Below are positions 53,067 to 62,165 of a stretch of 64,000 nucleotides of DNA, one piece after another. A program made the translations under genes and the position numbers. Source of the stretch: Aliidiomarina minuta (GTDB lineage Bacteria > Pseudomonadota > Gammaproteobacteria > Enterobacterales > Alteromonadaceae). The stretch covers positions 2,046,001 through 2,110,000 of the forward strand of contig NZ_PIPL01000001.1 of the NCBI RefSeq assembly GCF_003987145.1. Direction: 5' to 3'. Each line of letters opens with the position of its first letter. Position 1 is the stretch's first letter. The notes under the pieces are model-generated. The model made no database searches, was not told the DNA's origin, and worked only from the letters and a program-made list of their open reading frames with translations.

Positions 53067-53520
53067 CATATAGGGTTTTATGCACCCGGGCGACCAGGTC
53101 GCCTTGCTCGTCGGTAATGTCCAGATCCCACTCAGGCAACACCGGGTCGCCACTGGCGGCCTGCTCTTTTATGTCGGCTAACTTAGCCGGCGTTATTGCA
53201 AACTGAGCTTTGACAGTTCCCTTGCCTGGGCGTATAAATTTTATGCTGGCGGCTTTGTCCCAGACAATATAGTCATTGCCCAGACTGCGCATCAGCAGCA
53301 ACATATACATAGGGTCGACCATACTGTAGAGCGAGCCACCAAAGTGAGTGCCTACATAGTTGGTGTTGTACCAGTGCTGGCGCATGATCACAGTGGCGCT
53401 GCTGAAGTCTGCATTGATATGGGTGACCTTAATGCCAGCCCCCCGGTAGGGTCGGTACCAGTTGAGTAAGAGGCGAAGGGCCCGGGGGCTGGACAGCCGA
53501 CGACGAATATAAGCGCGCAT
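53044..53520 (-). CDS. DUF4442-family (hotdog thioesterase-like) protein
   Basis: The 158-residue protein has the hotdog-fold region YVGTHFGGSLYSMVDPMYMLLL, which resembles the DUF4442 family of putative thioesterases. It is cytoplasmic and lacks a signal. It likely acts on an acyl-CoA or similar thioester, but no substrate can be named. It is divergent from pirin. Confidence 0.82.
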   Translation of the reverse strand: MRAYIRRRLSSPRALRLLLNWYRPYRGAGIKVTHINADFSSATVIMRQHWYNTNYVGTHFGGSLYSMVDPMYMLLLMRSLGNDYIVWDKAASIKFIRPGKGTVKAQFAITPAKLADIKEQAASGDPVLPEWDLDITDEQGDLVARVHKTLYVKKKAGR

Positions 53521-53599
53521 AAAAATCCCTGTAGTAAGCTAAGATGCTAAGCTTATCTGGAAACATAACCGTACGCCATGTCATAAAGGAGCCTGTCAG

Positions 53600-54523
53600 A
53601 TGAGCAACCGAGGCCAGAACCCGCAAGCTTTGCAAGGCAAAGAAACCCACCCTGAGCATGTATTAGAGCGTCTGACTGCTCGTGAGGCCGATGTCGGGGG
53701 CATTCCTGTAGCCCGGGTAATACCGGTGCGAGGGCGACGTGTGATAGGCCCCTGGTGCTTTCTCGATCATGCCGGGCCAGTGCAATTCAGTGAGAGCAAT
53801 CAAGGCTTTGATGTGGGGCCGCACCCGCATACTGGTTTGCAGACCTTTACCTGGATGTTAGAGGGTGAAGTTCTACACCGCGATAGCCTCGGCAACGAAC
53901 AGGTGATTAAACCCGGTCAGGTCAATCTGATGACTGCAGGGCGTGGCATTGTGCATACTGAAGAGTCTTTGTCTAAAAGCGGTGCTTTGCATGCAACGCA
54001 GCTGTGGATAGCTTTGCCCAAAGAAGATAAAGCTACCGCGCCCCGGTTTGATCATTACCCGAAACTACCACGCTGGACTCAGGATAAGGTCGATTTCACC
54101 CTGCTAACGGGCAATTATCAGGATCAGAAAGCCCCCACACTGCACTTTTCGCCTATCCTGGGCATGGACATACAAAGCCCTGGGGATTCTGAGTTAAAGC
54201 TGTCACTGGATACCAACTTCGAACACGGTGTTTTTGTCTTGCAGGGCGAGCTTGAAATTGAAGGCGAGACCTTTACTGAGAATGAACTGGCTTTTCTGGG
54301 CCTGGGCCGGGAACACATTGAATGTAAACTGAAAGCCGGCAGCCGGGTGCTATTGGTAGGCGGTGAACCCCTGGAGAGCGAGATTGTGATCTGGTGGAAT
54401 TTTGTTGGTCACAGTAAAGAAGAAGTGCGTCAGGCGGTAACTGACTGGCAACAGGGTACGTCGCGTTTCGGTAAGGTCGAAGGTTACGACGGGCCTCCGA
54501 TGGAAGCACCGTCGCTGCCCTGA
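53600..54523 (+). CDS. Pirin-family protein
   Basis: The 307-residue bicupin has the metal-binding set H-P-H-T-G-L-Q-T and the later G-R-G-I-V-H-T-E-E that define pirins. It also has WMLEGEVLHRDSLG and a C-terminal cupin half (RVLLVGGEPLESEIVIWWNFVGHSKEEV). Bacterial pirins are Fe-dependent and some degrade quercetin or bind pyruvate dehydrogenase. Which applies here is unknown. The ATG is preceded by AAGGAGCC. It converges on the YebC-family gene. Confidence 0.93.
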   Translation: MSNRGQNPQALQGKETHPEHVLERLTAREADVGGIPVARVIPVRGRRVIGPWCFLDHAGPVQFSESNQGFDVGPHPHTGLQTFTWMLEGEVLHRDSLGNEQVIKPGQVNLMTAGRGIVHTEESLSKSGALHATQLWIALPKEDKATAPRFDHYPKLPRWTQDKVDFTLLTGNYQDQKAPTLHFSPILGMDIQSPGDSELKLSLDTNFEHGVFVLQGELEIEGETFTENELAFLGLGREHIECKLKAGSRVLLVGGEPLESEIVIWWNFVGHSKEEVRQAVTDWQQGTSRFGKVEGYDGPPMEAPSLP

Positions 54524-54529
54524 GTCTCT

Positions 54530-55246
54530 TTAGTACTGGGCGTTGTGGTAGATGTTCTGTACATCATCCACATCGTTCAGCATGTCGAGAAACTTCTCCA
54601 GCATGGCGACATCATCGCCGCTTACTTCCGTTGAAGTTTGCGCGATGAATTGAATGTCGTCGGTTTCAAAGTCAATGCTTTCGAAGCTTTCCTGTAATGC
54701 CTGACGAGTTTTTGCATACTCAGTATGTGGGGCGAACACTGTGATCATACCGTCTTCAGATTCTACGTCGGTAACGTCGACATCGGCTTCCATTAAAGTT
54801 TCCAGTACGGTGTCTTCGTCATCACCGGCAAAAGCAAAAATAGCGCAGTGGTCAAACATGTGCGCGGCGGTGCCGGGCGCACCAATTTTGCATTTAGTTT
54901 TAGTGAAGCAGTTACGTACGTCACCGTAAGTGCGGTTGGAATTGTCGGTCAGACAGTCGACGATCACCATGCAGTTACCCGGACCAAAACCTTCATAACG
55001 GGCTACGGCGTAGTCTTCGCCACCGCCACCTTTGGCTTTATCAATAGCTTTACTGACAACATGCGCGGGAACCTGATCTTTTTTTGCACGCTCAATCAGC
55101 GAACGTAAGGGCAGATTGCCGTCCGGATCTATGCCACCCTGTTTGGCGACCATATAAATTTCGCGTCCATATTTGCTATAGACCTTACTTTTTGCATTTG
55201 CCGTTTTCGCAATCGATTCTTTACGGTTCTGATAGGCTCTGCCCAT
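54530..55246 (-). CDS. YebC/PmpR-family protein (YeeN-type)
   Basis: The 238-residue protein starts M-G-R-A-Y-Q-N-R and has [38 protein letters not shown] and [18 protein letters not shown], the YebC/PmpR signature. Recent work links the family to translation of difficult sequences, earlier work to transcription. The N-terminus is closer to the YeeN branch than to the canonical YebC. The stop codon lies 6 bases from the convergent pirin stop. Confidence 0.9.
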   Translation of the reverse strand: MGRAYQNRKESIAKTANAKSKVYSKYGREIYMVAKQGGIDPDGNLPLRSLIERAKKDQVPAHVVSKAIDKAKGGGGEDYAVARYEGFGPGNCMVIVDCLTDNSNRTYGDVRNCFTKTKCKIGAPGTAAHMFDHCAIFAFAGDDEDTVLETLMEADVDVTDVESEDGMITVFAPHTEYAKTRQALQESFESIDFETDDIQFIAQTSTEVSGDDVAMLEKFLDMLNDVDDVQNIYHNAQY

Positions 55247-55319
55247 GGTGTTATCCTGTCAGCCAATAGTAGAGTGCGAATTTTACACCCTGAGCGTTAC
55301 ATAATCCACGACTAGCTTT

Positions 55320-55853
55320 TTAACCGTCGCAATCATCCTGCAACCAGTAACCTTCCTGGGTCATCTGAATGTGCTCCTGACGGCCGGCCATCTCAGTACT
55401 GAACTCTGCACTGCCAGTATAGTGCTCTCTGTTCACCAAAGTCATACTGCCCTGCCCACTGTAAGGAGGATCACCAGCACATTCAAAGTCGAAATATAAA
55501 GTATCGTCCGTTTGCTGCTCAATACTTTGCTCACAATTTTCCTGTTGTGGCAGACTGCCGCGCTGAATGTCTTCCTCGGTGATGCAGATTTGCATCGTGG
55601 AGCCTGCCAGATCCAGGTTAATGCCCTGTTCGCGCATCATATTTTCAACCATACGGCGCTGGCTTTCGGGCAGGCTCTGTAGCTGACGCAATGCTTCCTC
55701 AATAGCGCTTTCCATCGCACCGCTCTCGCTTTCCATAGAAAAGCTGTGTTCCCATAAACCGGGCTTAATATCCAACTCAAAATCAGCGGCCAGCACTGAT
55801 GAGCAGAGTAAGCTAAGCGCAATGGCGCCGCTGGTGATTGATTTTTTAAACAT
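55320..55853 (-). CDS. DUF3617-family periplasmic protein
   Basis: The 177-residue protein has a signal peptide (to about residue 22) and then the family opening D-I-K-P-G-L-W-E-H. It has paired cysteines and a beta-rich C-terminal half. DUF3617 proteins are periplasmic and of unknown function. It lies next to a pilin-like gene on the same strand with 24 bases between them. Confidence 0.82.
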   Translation of the reverse strand: MFKKSITSGAIALSLLCSSVLAADFELDIKPGLWEHSFSMESESGAMESAIEEALRQLQSLPESQRRMVENMMREQGINLDLAGSTMQICITEEDIQRGSLPQQENCEQSIEQQTDDTLYFDFECAGDPPYSGQGSMTLVNREHYTGSAEFSTEMAGRQEHIQMTQEGYWLQDDCDG

Positions 55854-55877
55854 AATGTTACCCTCATTTAGTAGCTA

Positions 55878-56354
55878 TCAACATTGGTTGGTGCGGGTTT
55901 CTATGGTTGGAGCCTGCACCCCTATGTCGTCATAGCGATAAATAACCCTGCACTCTGTACTTAATTTCTCGCTTGTGCGGGCAAAAGTGATGGCGTTTCC
56001 GGTACTTAATTCCAAATGTTCCCAGTCGTTAAGATTAACCACTTTATTGAGGTTCTCTACTGAGGCCGCCGGATATCCGAAACGTAGTAAAATTCCATTC
56101 TCTGAGCAATTGCCGTCGGCAGTATCAAATTTACCGCCCAGGCAGGACATATTTTCTGTTTCTAGCTGCCGAATACTGGCTTGATAGTGAGTGAGCTCGA
56201 CCCCGGATTTCAATGCAGAGGAAAGGCTCTGTATAGCGCTATGTTCAGCGTTCGTCGAATAATTAAAAAACTGTGGGGCAGCTGAGACAGCCAGTATACC
56301 AAGTATCAGTATAACGATAATTAGTTCAACGAGTGTAAAACCGCCTTGTTTCAT
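55878..56354 (-). CDS. MshA-like type IV pilin
   Basis: The protein is 158 residues from the ATG at 56354. An in-frame start at 56381 is less typical of prepilins. It has the prepilin leader M-K-Q-G-G with cleavage before Phe, Glu5 of the mature form, and a hydrophobic helix ending AVSAAPQFF, closest to MSHA major pilins. Four cysteines could form two disulfides. No assembly genes are nearby, so it is an orphan pilin or pseudopilin. Confidence 0.87.
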   Translation of the reverse strand: MKQGGFTLVELIIVILILGILAVSAAPQFFNYSTNAEHSAIQSLSSALKSGVELTHYQASIRQLETENMSCLGGKFDTADGNCSENGILLRFGYPAASVENLNKVVNLNDWEHLELSTGNAITFARTSEKLSTECRVIYRYDDIGVQAPTIETRTNQC

Positions 56355-56372
56355 AGTTATATTTCCATAAAT

Positions 56373-56402
56373 AAAGGGCACCTCGTTAAGAAGGTGCCCT
56401 TT
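56373..56402 (-). terminator. Hairpin between subtilase and pilin genes
   Basis: AAAGGGCACCT and AGGTGCCCTTT form an 11-bp stem with an 8-base loop. On the minus strand TTTATTTAT follows, so it probably ends the subtilase transcript. Confidence 0.75.
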
Positions 56403-56443
56403 TTTATAACACAGGTTTTACAATCTTCCAGTATTTACATCAT

Positions 56444-58972
56444 TCAGAACTGGTAAGTTGCAGAACCACATCCAGCTTGTGAGCCTTCAGGACACACTTC
56501 GTAGTGAACGTCATCTTGATCCGTCTCAAAACGGTCACGATAGCGTTCCATACCACTTACGGTTTCAACAAACTCACCGTCACGGTAAATGTCTACGGCA
56601 CCTTCTGCGCCAGACCAGCGGAGCTGGACTATAGCAGAGCCTGTGCGCAGCTTGACGCCACTCAGAACGCTGACATCAATGTCCGATAAGGCAATAGTCA
56701 CACTCTTAGTGACTGAATCACTGAGTTCTTCTTCATCAGTTACTGTAAGTGTTACTGAGTACGTACCTTCTTCAGCATAAGTATGCTGTGGGTTCTGGTT
56801 GGTAGAGCTTGCGCCGTCACCGAAGTCCCACTCGTAGCTCATGATGTCGCTGTCAGCTTCACTTTCGTCGGTAAAGTTAACGGTCATGCCGTCGACTGAG
56901 TAGCTGAAGTCAGCTGCAGGAGGTCCTGGTACGCCATCGTCCTCAGTCGCAACGCTTAACACTAAGCCCCAGCTGTTAAGGGTTCCTGTGTCAAAAGCAG
57001 CGTTATCTGAAACGTGAAGCGTCCAGTCACCTGTCATGGACTCTCCGTTGAAGGTGCCCACATTCCAGGTTTCGATTAGATCGTCAGCGCTTCCACCAGC
57101 CCGATCATGCAGAACATGTTCGGTACCTTCAGGAGAAGTAAGAGTAACGATTAAATCGCCAATCCAGGTATGCGTAATATTAACACTGACTTCAGTGCCA
57201 AATACCGTACCTTCGTCAGAGACGCTGATAATGCTGCTGATACCTTCCGGATCGGCATCCGGGATATCAATTGGCGTGTTGTTTTCGAACGGAATGTCTA
57301 CAATGCCTTGCGGGAATACATGCAGAGCGCCTTGAGCTTCACCGGTTAATTCTCCGGTTTCTGCGTCAGTGCCACTGATCACTACGCTGTACTCGCCCCA
57401 GGCAGTATTGGCTTCTGTATATACAGTTACCGTTACTTCATCACCTGGTTCAGCAGTCGTTGATGACAGTTCCACATCGAGTTCCGGAGAAACAGAAGCC
57501 GTTAACTCAACTTCACCGCTCCAGTCAGCCAGACTACCGACTTCAAGGCTGTACTCGGCATAGGATCCTGCTTCGATTTCCTGTGCCATCGGCGACAGAC
57601 TTAAGCGGAAACCCGGATCCGGATCGGCGTCAATGAGTGCCTGATAGGCATTCAGACGGTTACCAGATACTGTACGGCCAGCCAGAGCAGACAGCGGGTC
57701 ACCGGAGTCCATCATGATCTGTTTTACCTCGGTAATGCTCAGCTGAGGGCTGATTGACCAGATAAGACCGGCCACACCTGCAACATGAGGACTTGCCATA
57801 GAAGTACCGGAAGCCGTTGCATAACCTTCATTCAGGTAAGTTGATAGTATCTGAGTGCCTGGAGCACCTAAATCTACGCTTTCTAAGCCGTAAGTTGAAG
57901 TGCCCGACATGGCGTCGGTACGCGTAGTATTTGCAACCGCGACAATACCGTCCAGGTCATAAGAAGCCGGATAGCTAGGGATTACGTCGGAGTCGGTGCC
58001 GTCATTACCGGATGCTGCGACAAACATAATGCCCGCATCAATACCATCGGAGATAGCCATTTCCAGAGCTTCTGAATAGGCACCGCCACCCCAGGAATTG
58101 TTCGAAGCGACTATGTTTACACCATGGTTTAGTTTCAGGTTGGTGAAGTAGTCGACACATTCAATAGCGCCGGCAGTAGAACCGAATCCGTCAGCGTCCA
58201 AAAACTGACAGGCGACCATTTGCACATTCCAGTTCACGCCGACAACGCCCAGCTCATTATTGCCAACAGCGCCGATCGTGCCAGCTACGTGCGTACCATG
58301 ACCATTTCCGTCCATGGGGTCGCCATAACCAGTAATCGCTGAGTAACCGTAACAGTCGTCAATGACCCCTGTACCTGAATCATCAACACCACTGTCGCAG
58401 ATCTCATTAGGGTTGAGCCACATATTGGCAGCCAGATCCGGGTGTGTGTAGTCAACACCGGTATCAATAACGCCGATAACGATGTCCTGACTGCCGGTTG
58501 TGATGTCCCATGCAGGAACTGCACTGATATCAGCGCCTGCCGTTCCGCCCTGCTGACCTGTGTTTTGTAATGCCCACATGTCTCCGAAAGCCGGATCATT
58601 AGGAATGCTCAGCGGGTTAAACTCGGTATGCGTATTGTTAATCGAAATAATATAGTTTGGCTCAGCAACCTGAACTAAAGGATGTTGAGACAAACGTTTC
58701 ATTACCCGATCCCGGTGTTGCGCATTGGCAACCCGAATTTTGTTGATGCGGCCGTTGGCTACATTTCGTAAGGAAAGATCGCGGCCGAGCGCATCAGTTT
58801 CACGCATCATACCGCCAACGCCCCGAATGGTTTCAAGACGTTCTTCCTTTGATATCTGGTCTTTAAAGACCACGAGCAGGGAGTCGTCCTCAGCCTGCTT
58901 GTTCGCTGCCATAGCAGAGCCCGCAAATAGGGCTAATGAAATGCCAACGACTAATGTCTTTTTATTAGTCAT
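56444..58972 (-). CDS. Secreted subtilisin-like serine protease, multidomain
   Basis: The 842-residue protein has a signal peptide (1-22) and an inhibitor I9-type propeptide (about 30-112). The S8 catalytic domain (about 155-445) carries Asp170 (V-I-D-T-G), His225 (G-H-G-T-H-V-A-G), Asn323 and Ser391 (G-T-S-M-A-S-P-H). It continues with a beta-rich linker, a proprotein convertase P domain (about 575-675), a PKD domain (about 685-762, WDFGDG) and a C-terminal FN3-like module. All catalytic residues are present. It is probably exported and active outside the cell. It is divergent from the curli operon, with GAGGAAGC before its ATG. Confidence 0.93.
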   Translation of the reverse strand: MTNKKTLVVGISLALFAGSAMAANKQAEDDSLLVVFKDQISKEERLETIRGVGGMMRETDALGRDLSLRNVANGRINKIRVANAQHRDRVMKRLSQHPLVQVAEPNYIISINNTHTEFNPLSIPNDPAFGDMWALQNTGQQGGTAGADISAVPAWDITTGSQDIVIGVIDTGVDYTHPDLAANMWLNPNEICDSGVDDSGTGVIDDCYGYSAITGYGDPMDGNGHGTHVAGTIGAVGNNELGVVGVNWNVQMVACQFLDADGFGSTAGAIECVDYFTNLKLNHGVNIVASNNSWGGGAYSEALEMAISDGIDAGIMFVAASGNDGTDSDVIPSYPASYDLDGIVAVANTTRTDAMSGTSTYGLESVDLGAPGTQILSTYLNEGYATASGTSMASPHVAGVAGLIWSISPQLSITEVKQIMMDSGDPLSALAGRTVSGNRLNAYQALIDADPDPGFRLSLSPMAQEIEAGSYAEYSLEVGSLADWSGEVELTASVSPELDVELSSTTAEPGDEVTVTVYTEANTAWGEYSVVISGTDAETGELTGEAQGALHVFPQGIVDIPFENNTPIDIPDADPEGISSIISVSDEGTVFGTEVSVNITHTWIGDLIVTLTSPEGTEHVLHDRAGGSADDLIETWNVGTFNGESMTGDWTLHVSDNAAFDTGTLNSWGLVLSVATEDDGVPGPPAADFSYSVDGMTVNFTDESEADSDIMSYEWDFGDGASSTNQNPQHTYAEEGTYSVTLTVTDEEELSDSVTKSVTIALSDIDVSVLSGVKLRTGSAIVQLRWSGAEGAVDIYRDGEFVETVSGMERYRDRFETDQDDVHYEVCPEGSQAGCGSATYQF

Positions 58973-59299
58973 TTTGCTTCCTCAAATATTAAGTTTTGGT
59001 TGTTGTAGTGCCAGGAAATGTAAAGCACCTAAAAAGAAGTAGCACAAATCTGGGGTTTAAAAATAAAGAAGCAGGTAAAGACTGGGGTTTTCCTCAAATT
59101 AGGAAGAAGGTACTAGCCCTTGGTGACTAGCAAATTTTTAACAATCTCTATAACTATTTGTATTTATTGAGGTCTTATGGTTTTGACGTCGATTTTCGAG
59201 GCTAAAAAATAGCCCGATAATACGATTGTTAAGTAATTGTCAGCGGTTAGTCTTAGTCACGTATTTTCGAATCAATTCGATAGTAAGGAAGTTAGCACC
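58973..59299. other. Intergenic region between subtilase and csgB
   Basis: This 327-base AT-rich stretch must contain the promoters of both divergent units. An inverted repeat GGCTA-AAAAA-TAGCC lies at 59200-59214, next to TTGACG (59183-59188) and GATAAT (59216-59221), which are possible promoter pieces but not well spaced. No gene is seen. CsgD-type control of csgB may act here. Confidence 0.45.
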
Positions 59300-59731
59300 G
59301 TGGCTATTTTTATAAGAACAATAATCGCGCTCACGTTCTCGTTATTTATGACAGCGACACACGCAAGTGATTCGTTGCCATTGCATTTGGCGAGTCTGCT
59401 TGAGCGTAACTCCATGGGGAGTATGACTGGTATCAGTGGTAATGCTGCCGAACTTCATCAGCTTGGTGATTATAACCATGCAATGGTGGAGCAATGGGGC
59501 GAACAAAATTACTTATATCTGATGCAAGACGGATTCGGGAATCAGTTCAATCTTCTCCAACAGGGGTTTGGTAATCAGGCTCATTTAGAACAGGTAGGAA
59601 ATTATAACTCCGCGGATGTTATCCAGTCGGGTAACAGCAATGCTGTGTTTCTGCAGCAACACGGACAGGATAATTTTATATCGGTTCAACAATTGGGCAA
59701 TCAATCTCAAGTTTCTATAACGCAGTATTAA
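59300..59731 (+). CDS. csgB: Curli nucleator-like protein CsgB
   Basis: The protein is 143 residues from the GTG at 59300, chosen because AAGGAA precedes it and a signal peptide (ending ATHA) follows directly. The mature part has about five curlin-type repeats with G-x-x-N turns (GDYN, GFGN, GNYN, GNSN). CsgB seeds CsgA polymerisation on the cell surface in E. coli. The order csgB-csgA and the repeat style support this role, although a second CsgA-like subunit cannot be excluded. Confidence 0.85.
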   Translation: MAIFIRTIIALTFSLFMTATHASDSLPLHLASLLERNSMGSMTGISGNAAELHQLGDYNHAMVEQWGEQNYLYLMQDGFGNQFNLLQQGFGNQAHLEQVGNYNSADVIQSGNSNAVFLQQHGQDNFISVQQLGNQSQVSITQY

Positions 59732-59750
59732 TACAATCAGGGAGACTTTT

Positions 59751-61349
59751 ATGTCTATCTTAAAAACCAAAAAAAATACCTTAGCAATTGCAGTAGCGCT
59801 AGCATTTTCTGGCAGTGCCTTTGCAGATAACCAGTCAGCAACCGTTGAACAGGTTGGTGATGAAAACGAAGCCTATGTTGAGCAAGGTGGTATAGATCAT
59901 GCCGCTACCGCTTTACAGTATGGCGATAGTAATGATGTCATTATTCTACAATCAGGAACGGGTCCTTTTTCAGGCAACGCTGCAGATTCTTTGCAGGATG
60001 GTCATGATAACAGTGCTGAAATCACTCAGGACGGTGACTGGCACATCGCTGAGTCTGAACAGGTTGGTGACGGTAACGTGACTACAATTACTCAGATGGA
60101 TGACTGGCAGGAAGGTTTTGCTTACGTCTACGGTGACGACAACTTTGCGGCGCTGGATCAGTATGGCTTTTACAATATAGGCACTATCGAGATTGATGGT
60201 GATGGCAATGCCGCTTCTATTTATCAGGACGGTACTCAAAACTTTGCCGAAATTCTGTTATTTGGTGACGATAACGTGTCGGATGTTGTGCAGGAAGGTG
60301 ATTTCAACGAAGCCAGCGCAGCGGCTTTCGGTAACGATAATGAGTTTTATCAGTCGCAGCAAGGTAGTGATAACTGGAGCCTGTTTGAAATAGAAGGTGA
60401 CGGTAATACATTCCTGGGCGATACCACCGGCGACTTGAACGAGACAGGTGTACTATTTGGTGTAGGTAATGACAACTACGCTGACTTCTATCAGGTCGGT
60501 AACTCGAATGTCGCTGGCATCATAGGTCTGGATGGCGACAGCAATACTGTATTTACCATGCAGGACGGTGACGGCAACGTATTCATCGCTTATGACGTTG
60601 AAGGCAATGATAACTTTGTTGACGTGCTGCAGCGCGGAAATGACAACCTGTTCTTGTTAGACCCTCTGCAAGGCGATCAGAATGTAATTCTGGCTGACCA
60701 GCGTGGCGACCGTAACTTAATTGACGGTCCTTCAGGCATGGTAGGTAATGAAAATGAGGTTGATGTCTACCAGCGCGGCGACGATAACCTGGCTGTTTTT
60801 GAAACCGAAGGTGACCGTCACAATGTTTCGGTACAGCAAATTGGTGACTGGAACGAAGCGGTAGGTGCTTCATACGGCTATAACAACGATGTTGAAGTAA
60901 GCAGCCGTGGCGATTACAACTGGAATGCAGTAGCTGTTGATGGTGAGTATAACGACGTTGAAGCCTCTCAGTTTGGTGACGAGAATACCTCACTGGTTGA
61001 GTTTACTGGCGACGACAACACTATCCGTGCAAATCAGGATGGCGACAGTAATGAACTTTACGTTTCTTCAGGTGCAAGCGTTGCCAGCAACAATACAATT
61101 GATGCTGATCAGCAAGGCGATATTAACTTAATCGACCTTATGGTCACTGGTAACCAGAACCTGGTTAGCTTGCTACAGGATGGTACGAACAACAGTATCG
61201 AAGCTGAAGTTGGTGGTAACGGTGGTTCAGTTGACATCTTCCAGCAAGGCGATTATAACAGCGTAATGGGTCAACAAATGAGTAACAATAGTATGATGAG
61301 TGTTACCCAGGTTGGCTACGGTAACTCCGCTACTGTAATCCAAAACTAA
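59751..61349 (+). CDS. csgA: Giant curlin-repeat amyloid subunit (CsgA-like)
   Basis: The 532-residue protein has a signal peptide ending A-F-A and then curlin-type repeats over its whole mature length, with about 36 G-x-x-N turns at roughly 11-residue spacing, or close to 20 full repeats. E. coli CsgA has 151 residues and five repeats. It is very rich in Asp and Glu and almost lacks Lys after the leader, so it is highly acidic. It should assemble into extracellular curli amyloid. The gene follows csgB by 19 bases. Confidence 0.9.
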   Translation: MSILKTKKNTLAIAVALAFSGSAFADNQSATVEQVGDENEAYVEQGGIDHAATALQYGDSNDVIILQSGTGPFSGNAADSLQDGHDNSAEITQDGDWHIAESEQVGDGNVTTITQMDDWQEGFAYVYGDDNFAALDQYGFYNIGTIEIDGDGNAASIYQDGTQNFAEILLFGDDNVSDVVQEGDFNEASAAAFGNDNEFYQSQQGSDNWSLFEIEGDGNTFLGDTTGDLNETGVLFGVGNDNYADFYQVGNSNVAGIIGLDGDSNTVFTMQDGDGNVFIAYDVEGNDNFVDVLQRGNDNLFLLDPLQGDQNVILADQRGDRNLIDGPSGMVGNENEVDVYQRGDDNLAVFETEGDRHNVSVQQIGDWNEAVGASYGYNNDVEVSSRGDYNWNAVAVDGEYNDVEASQFGDENTSLVEFTGDDNTIRANQDGDSNELYVSSGASVASNNTIDADQQGDINLIDLMVTGNQNLVSLLQDGTNNSIEAEVGGNGGSVDIFQQGDYNSVMGQQMSNNSMMSVTQVGYGNSATVIQN

Positions 61350-61357
61350 GTTAGGAC

Positions 61358-61382
61358 AGGCGGCTTCGGCCGCCTTTTTTTT
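61358..61382 (+). terminator. Hairpin terminator between csgA and csgE
   Basis: AGGCGGC-TTCG-GCCGCCT has a stable UUCG-type tetraloop and is followed by eight T residues. It would stop most transcripts after csgA, keeping subunit mRNA in excess over the secretion genes. The csgE ATG begins at the very next base. Confidence 0.9.
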
Positions 61383-61763
61383 ATGTTGAAAAAGTTAGCA
61401 CTGATAATTCTATTTTTAGTAAGCCCTTCTTCTTATGCCACTGACATTGAGTTAGGTGGCATTGTTATTGACCGGACTATTACAAGATTTGGCAAAGACT
61501 TCTTTTTTTATTACACAGGGTATTGGCGGGATATTCCCGCAACAGATGGCATTACCGTTGTTATTCATGAACAAGTATTTCCTCAGGCAGGAACCCGGCT
61601 ATGGGTCGAAATGGAACGCGAAGTAATTTATGAAACCTATTTTGGTCGCCGACAGAATGATGTGCGAAAGACCGCAGAGCGAGCAATTATACTGAGCGTC
61701 AATAAGGTCGCTGAAATACAGGCGGAAGCCATGTTGGGTTCGCCCGTTAATAATAAACTATAA
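61383..61763 (+). CDS. csgE: Curli secretion specificity protein CsgE
   Basis: The 126-residue protein has a signal peptide (cleaved about residue 19) and the CsgE core D-I-E-L-G-G-I-V-I-D-R-T-I-T-R. The core continues GKDFFFYY and IHEQVFPQAGTRLWVE. CsgE caps the CsgG channel on the periplasmic side and selects curlin. There is no Shine-Dalgarno: the ATG abuts the T-tract of the preceding terminator, which is odd and may make translation dependent on read-through. Confidence 0.9.
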   Translation: MLKKLALIILFLVSPSSYATDIELGGIVIDRTITRFGKDFFFYYTGYWRDIPATDGITVVIHEQVFPQAGTRLWVEMEREVIYETYFGRRQNDVRKTAERAIILSVNKVAEIQAEAMLGSPVNNKL

Positions 61764-61774
61764 AAGGCAGCGCA

Positions 61775-62164
61775 ATGAAAAAAACAATGATTACCGCAGG
61801 TTTGTTATTTCTATCGAGTCAGGCGGCAGCCACACAGCTAGTATACGAACCTGTTAACCCCAGTTTTGGGGGTAACGCAATGAATGGCAGTTACCTATTG
61901 CAGAAAGCACAAAGTCAGAATGACCATTCCCCGGCGGCCAGTCAACGCTCTTTCGTGCAGCGCTTTCAGGAGCAGCTGGAGCGCAATATTATCAACAGCC
62001 TGACACGACGCATTGCTGATGGCGATCTTGTGGAAGGTACTTATGATACAGGTGAATATACGGTAGAGGTTATGGGTCAGGGCGATGGTAGTGTACTGGT
62101 GCATATTATCAATAATGAAACTGGTGAAGTTACTATCATTACTATGCCTGGCTTCGGGGGTTAA
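61775..62164 (+). CDS. csgF: Curli assembly protein CsgF
   Basis: The 129-residue protein has a signal peptide (to about AAA/T) and then the CsgF N-terminal stretch Q-L-V-Y-E-P-V-N-P-S-F-G-G-N, which inserts into the CsgG barrel in E. coli. CsgF links the nucleator to the pore at the cell surface. It follows csgE by 11 bases and is followed by csgG after 1 base. Confidence 0.93.
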   Translation: MKKTMITAGLLFLSSQAAATQLVYEPVNPSFGGNAMNGSYLLQKAQSQNDHSPAASQRSFVQRFQEQLERNIINSLTRRIADGDLVEGTYDTGEYTVEVMGQGDGSVLVHIINNETGEVTIITMPGFGG

Positions 62165-62165
62165 T

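Noticed and set aside
56504..57563. Several open frames on the plus strand opposite the subtilase
   Set aside because: They have no Shine-Dalgarno, no family similarity, and follow the codon pattern of the protease on the other strand.
59850..61340. Regular short repeats in the csgA region as a CRISPR array or tandem DNA repeat
   Set aside because: The periodicity is at protein level (G-x-x-N turns every 11 residues) within one open frame. The DNA repeats are too diverged.
62085..62165. Longer csgG frame inside csgF
   Set aside because: The start at 62166 gives a perfect lipoprotein signal. The upstream part only reads csgF out of frame.
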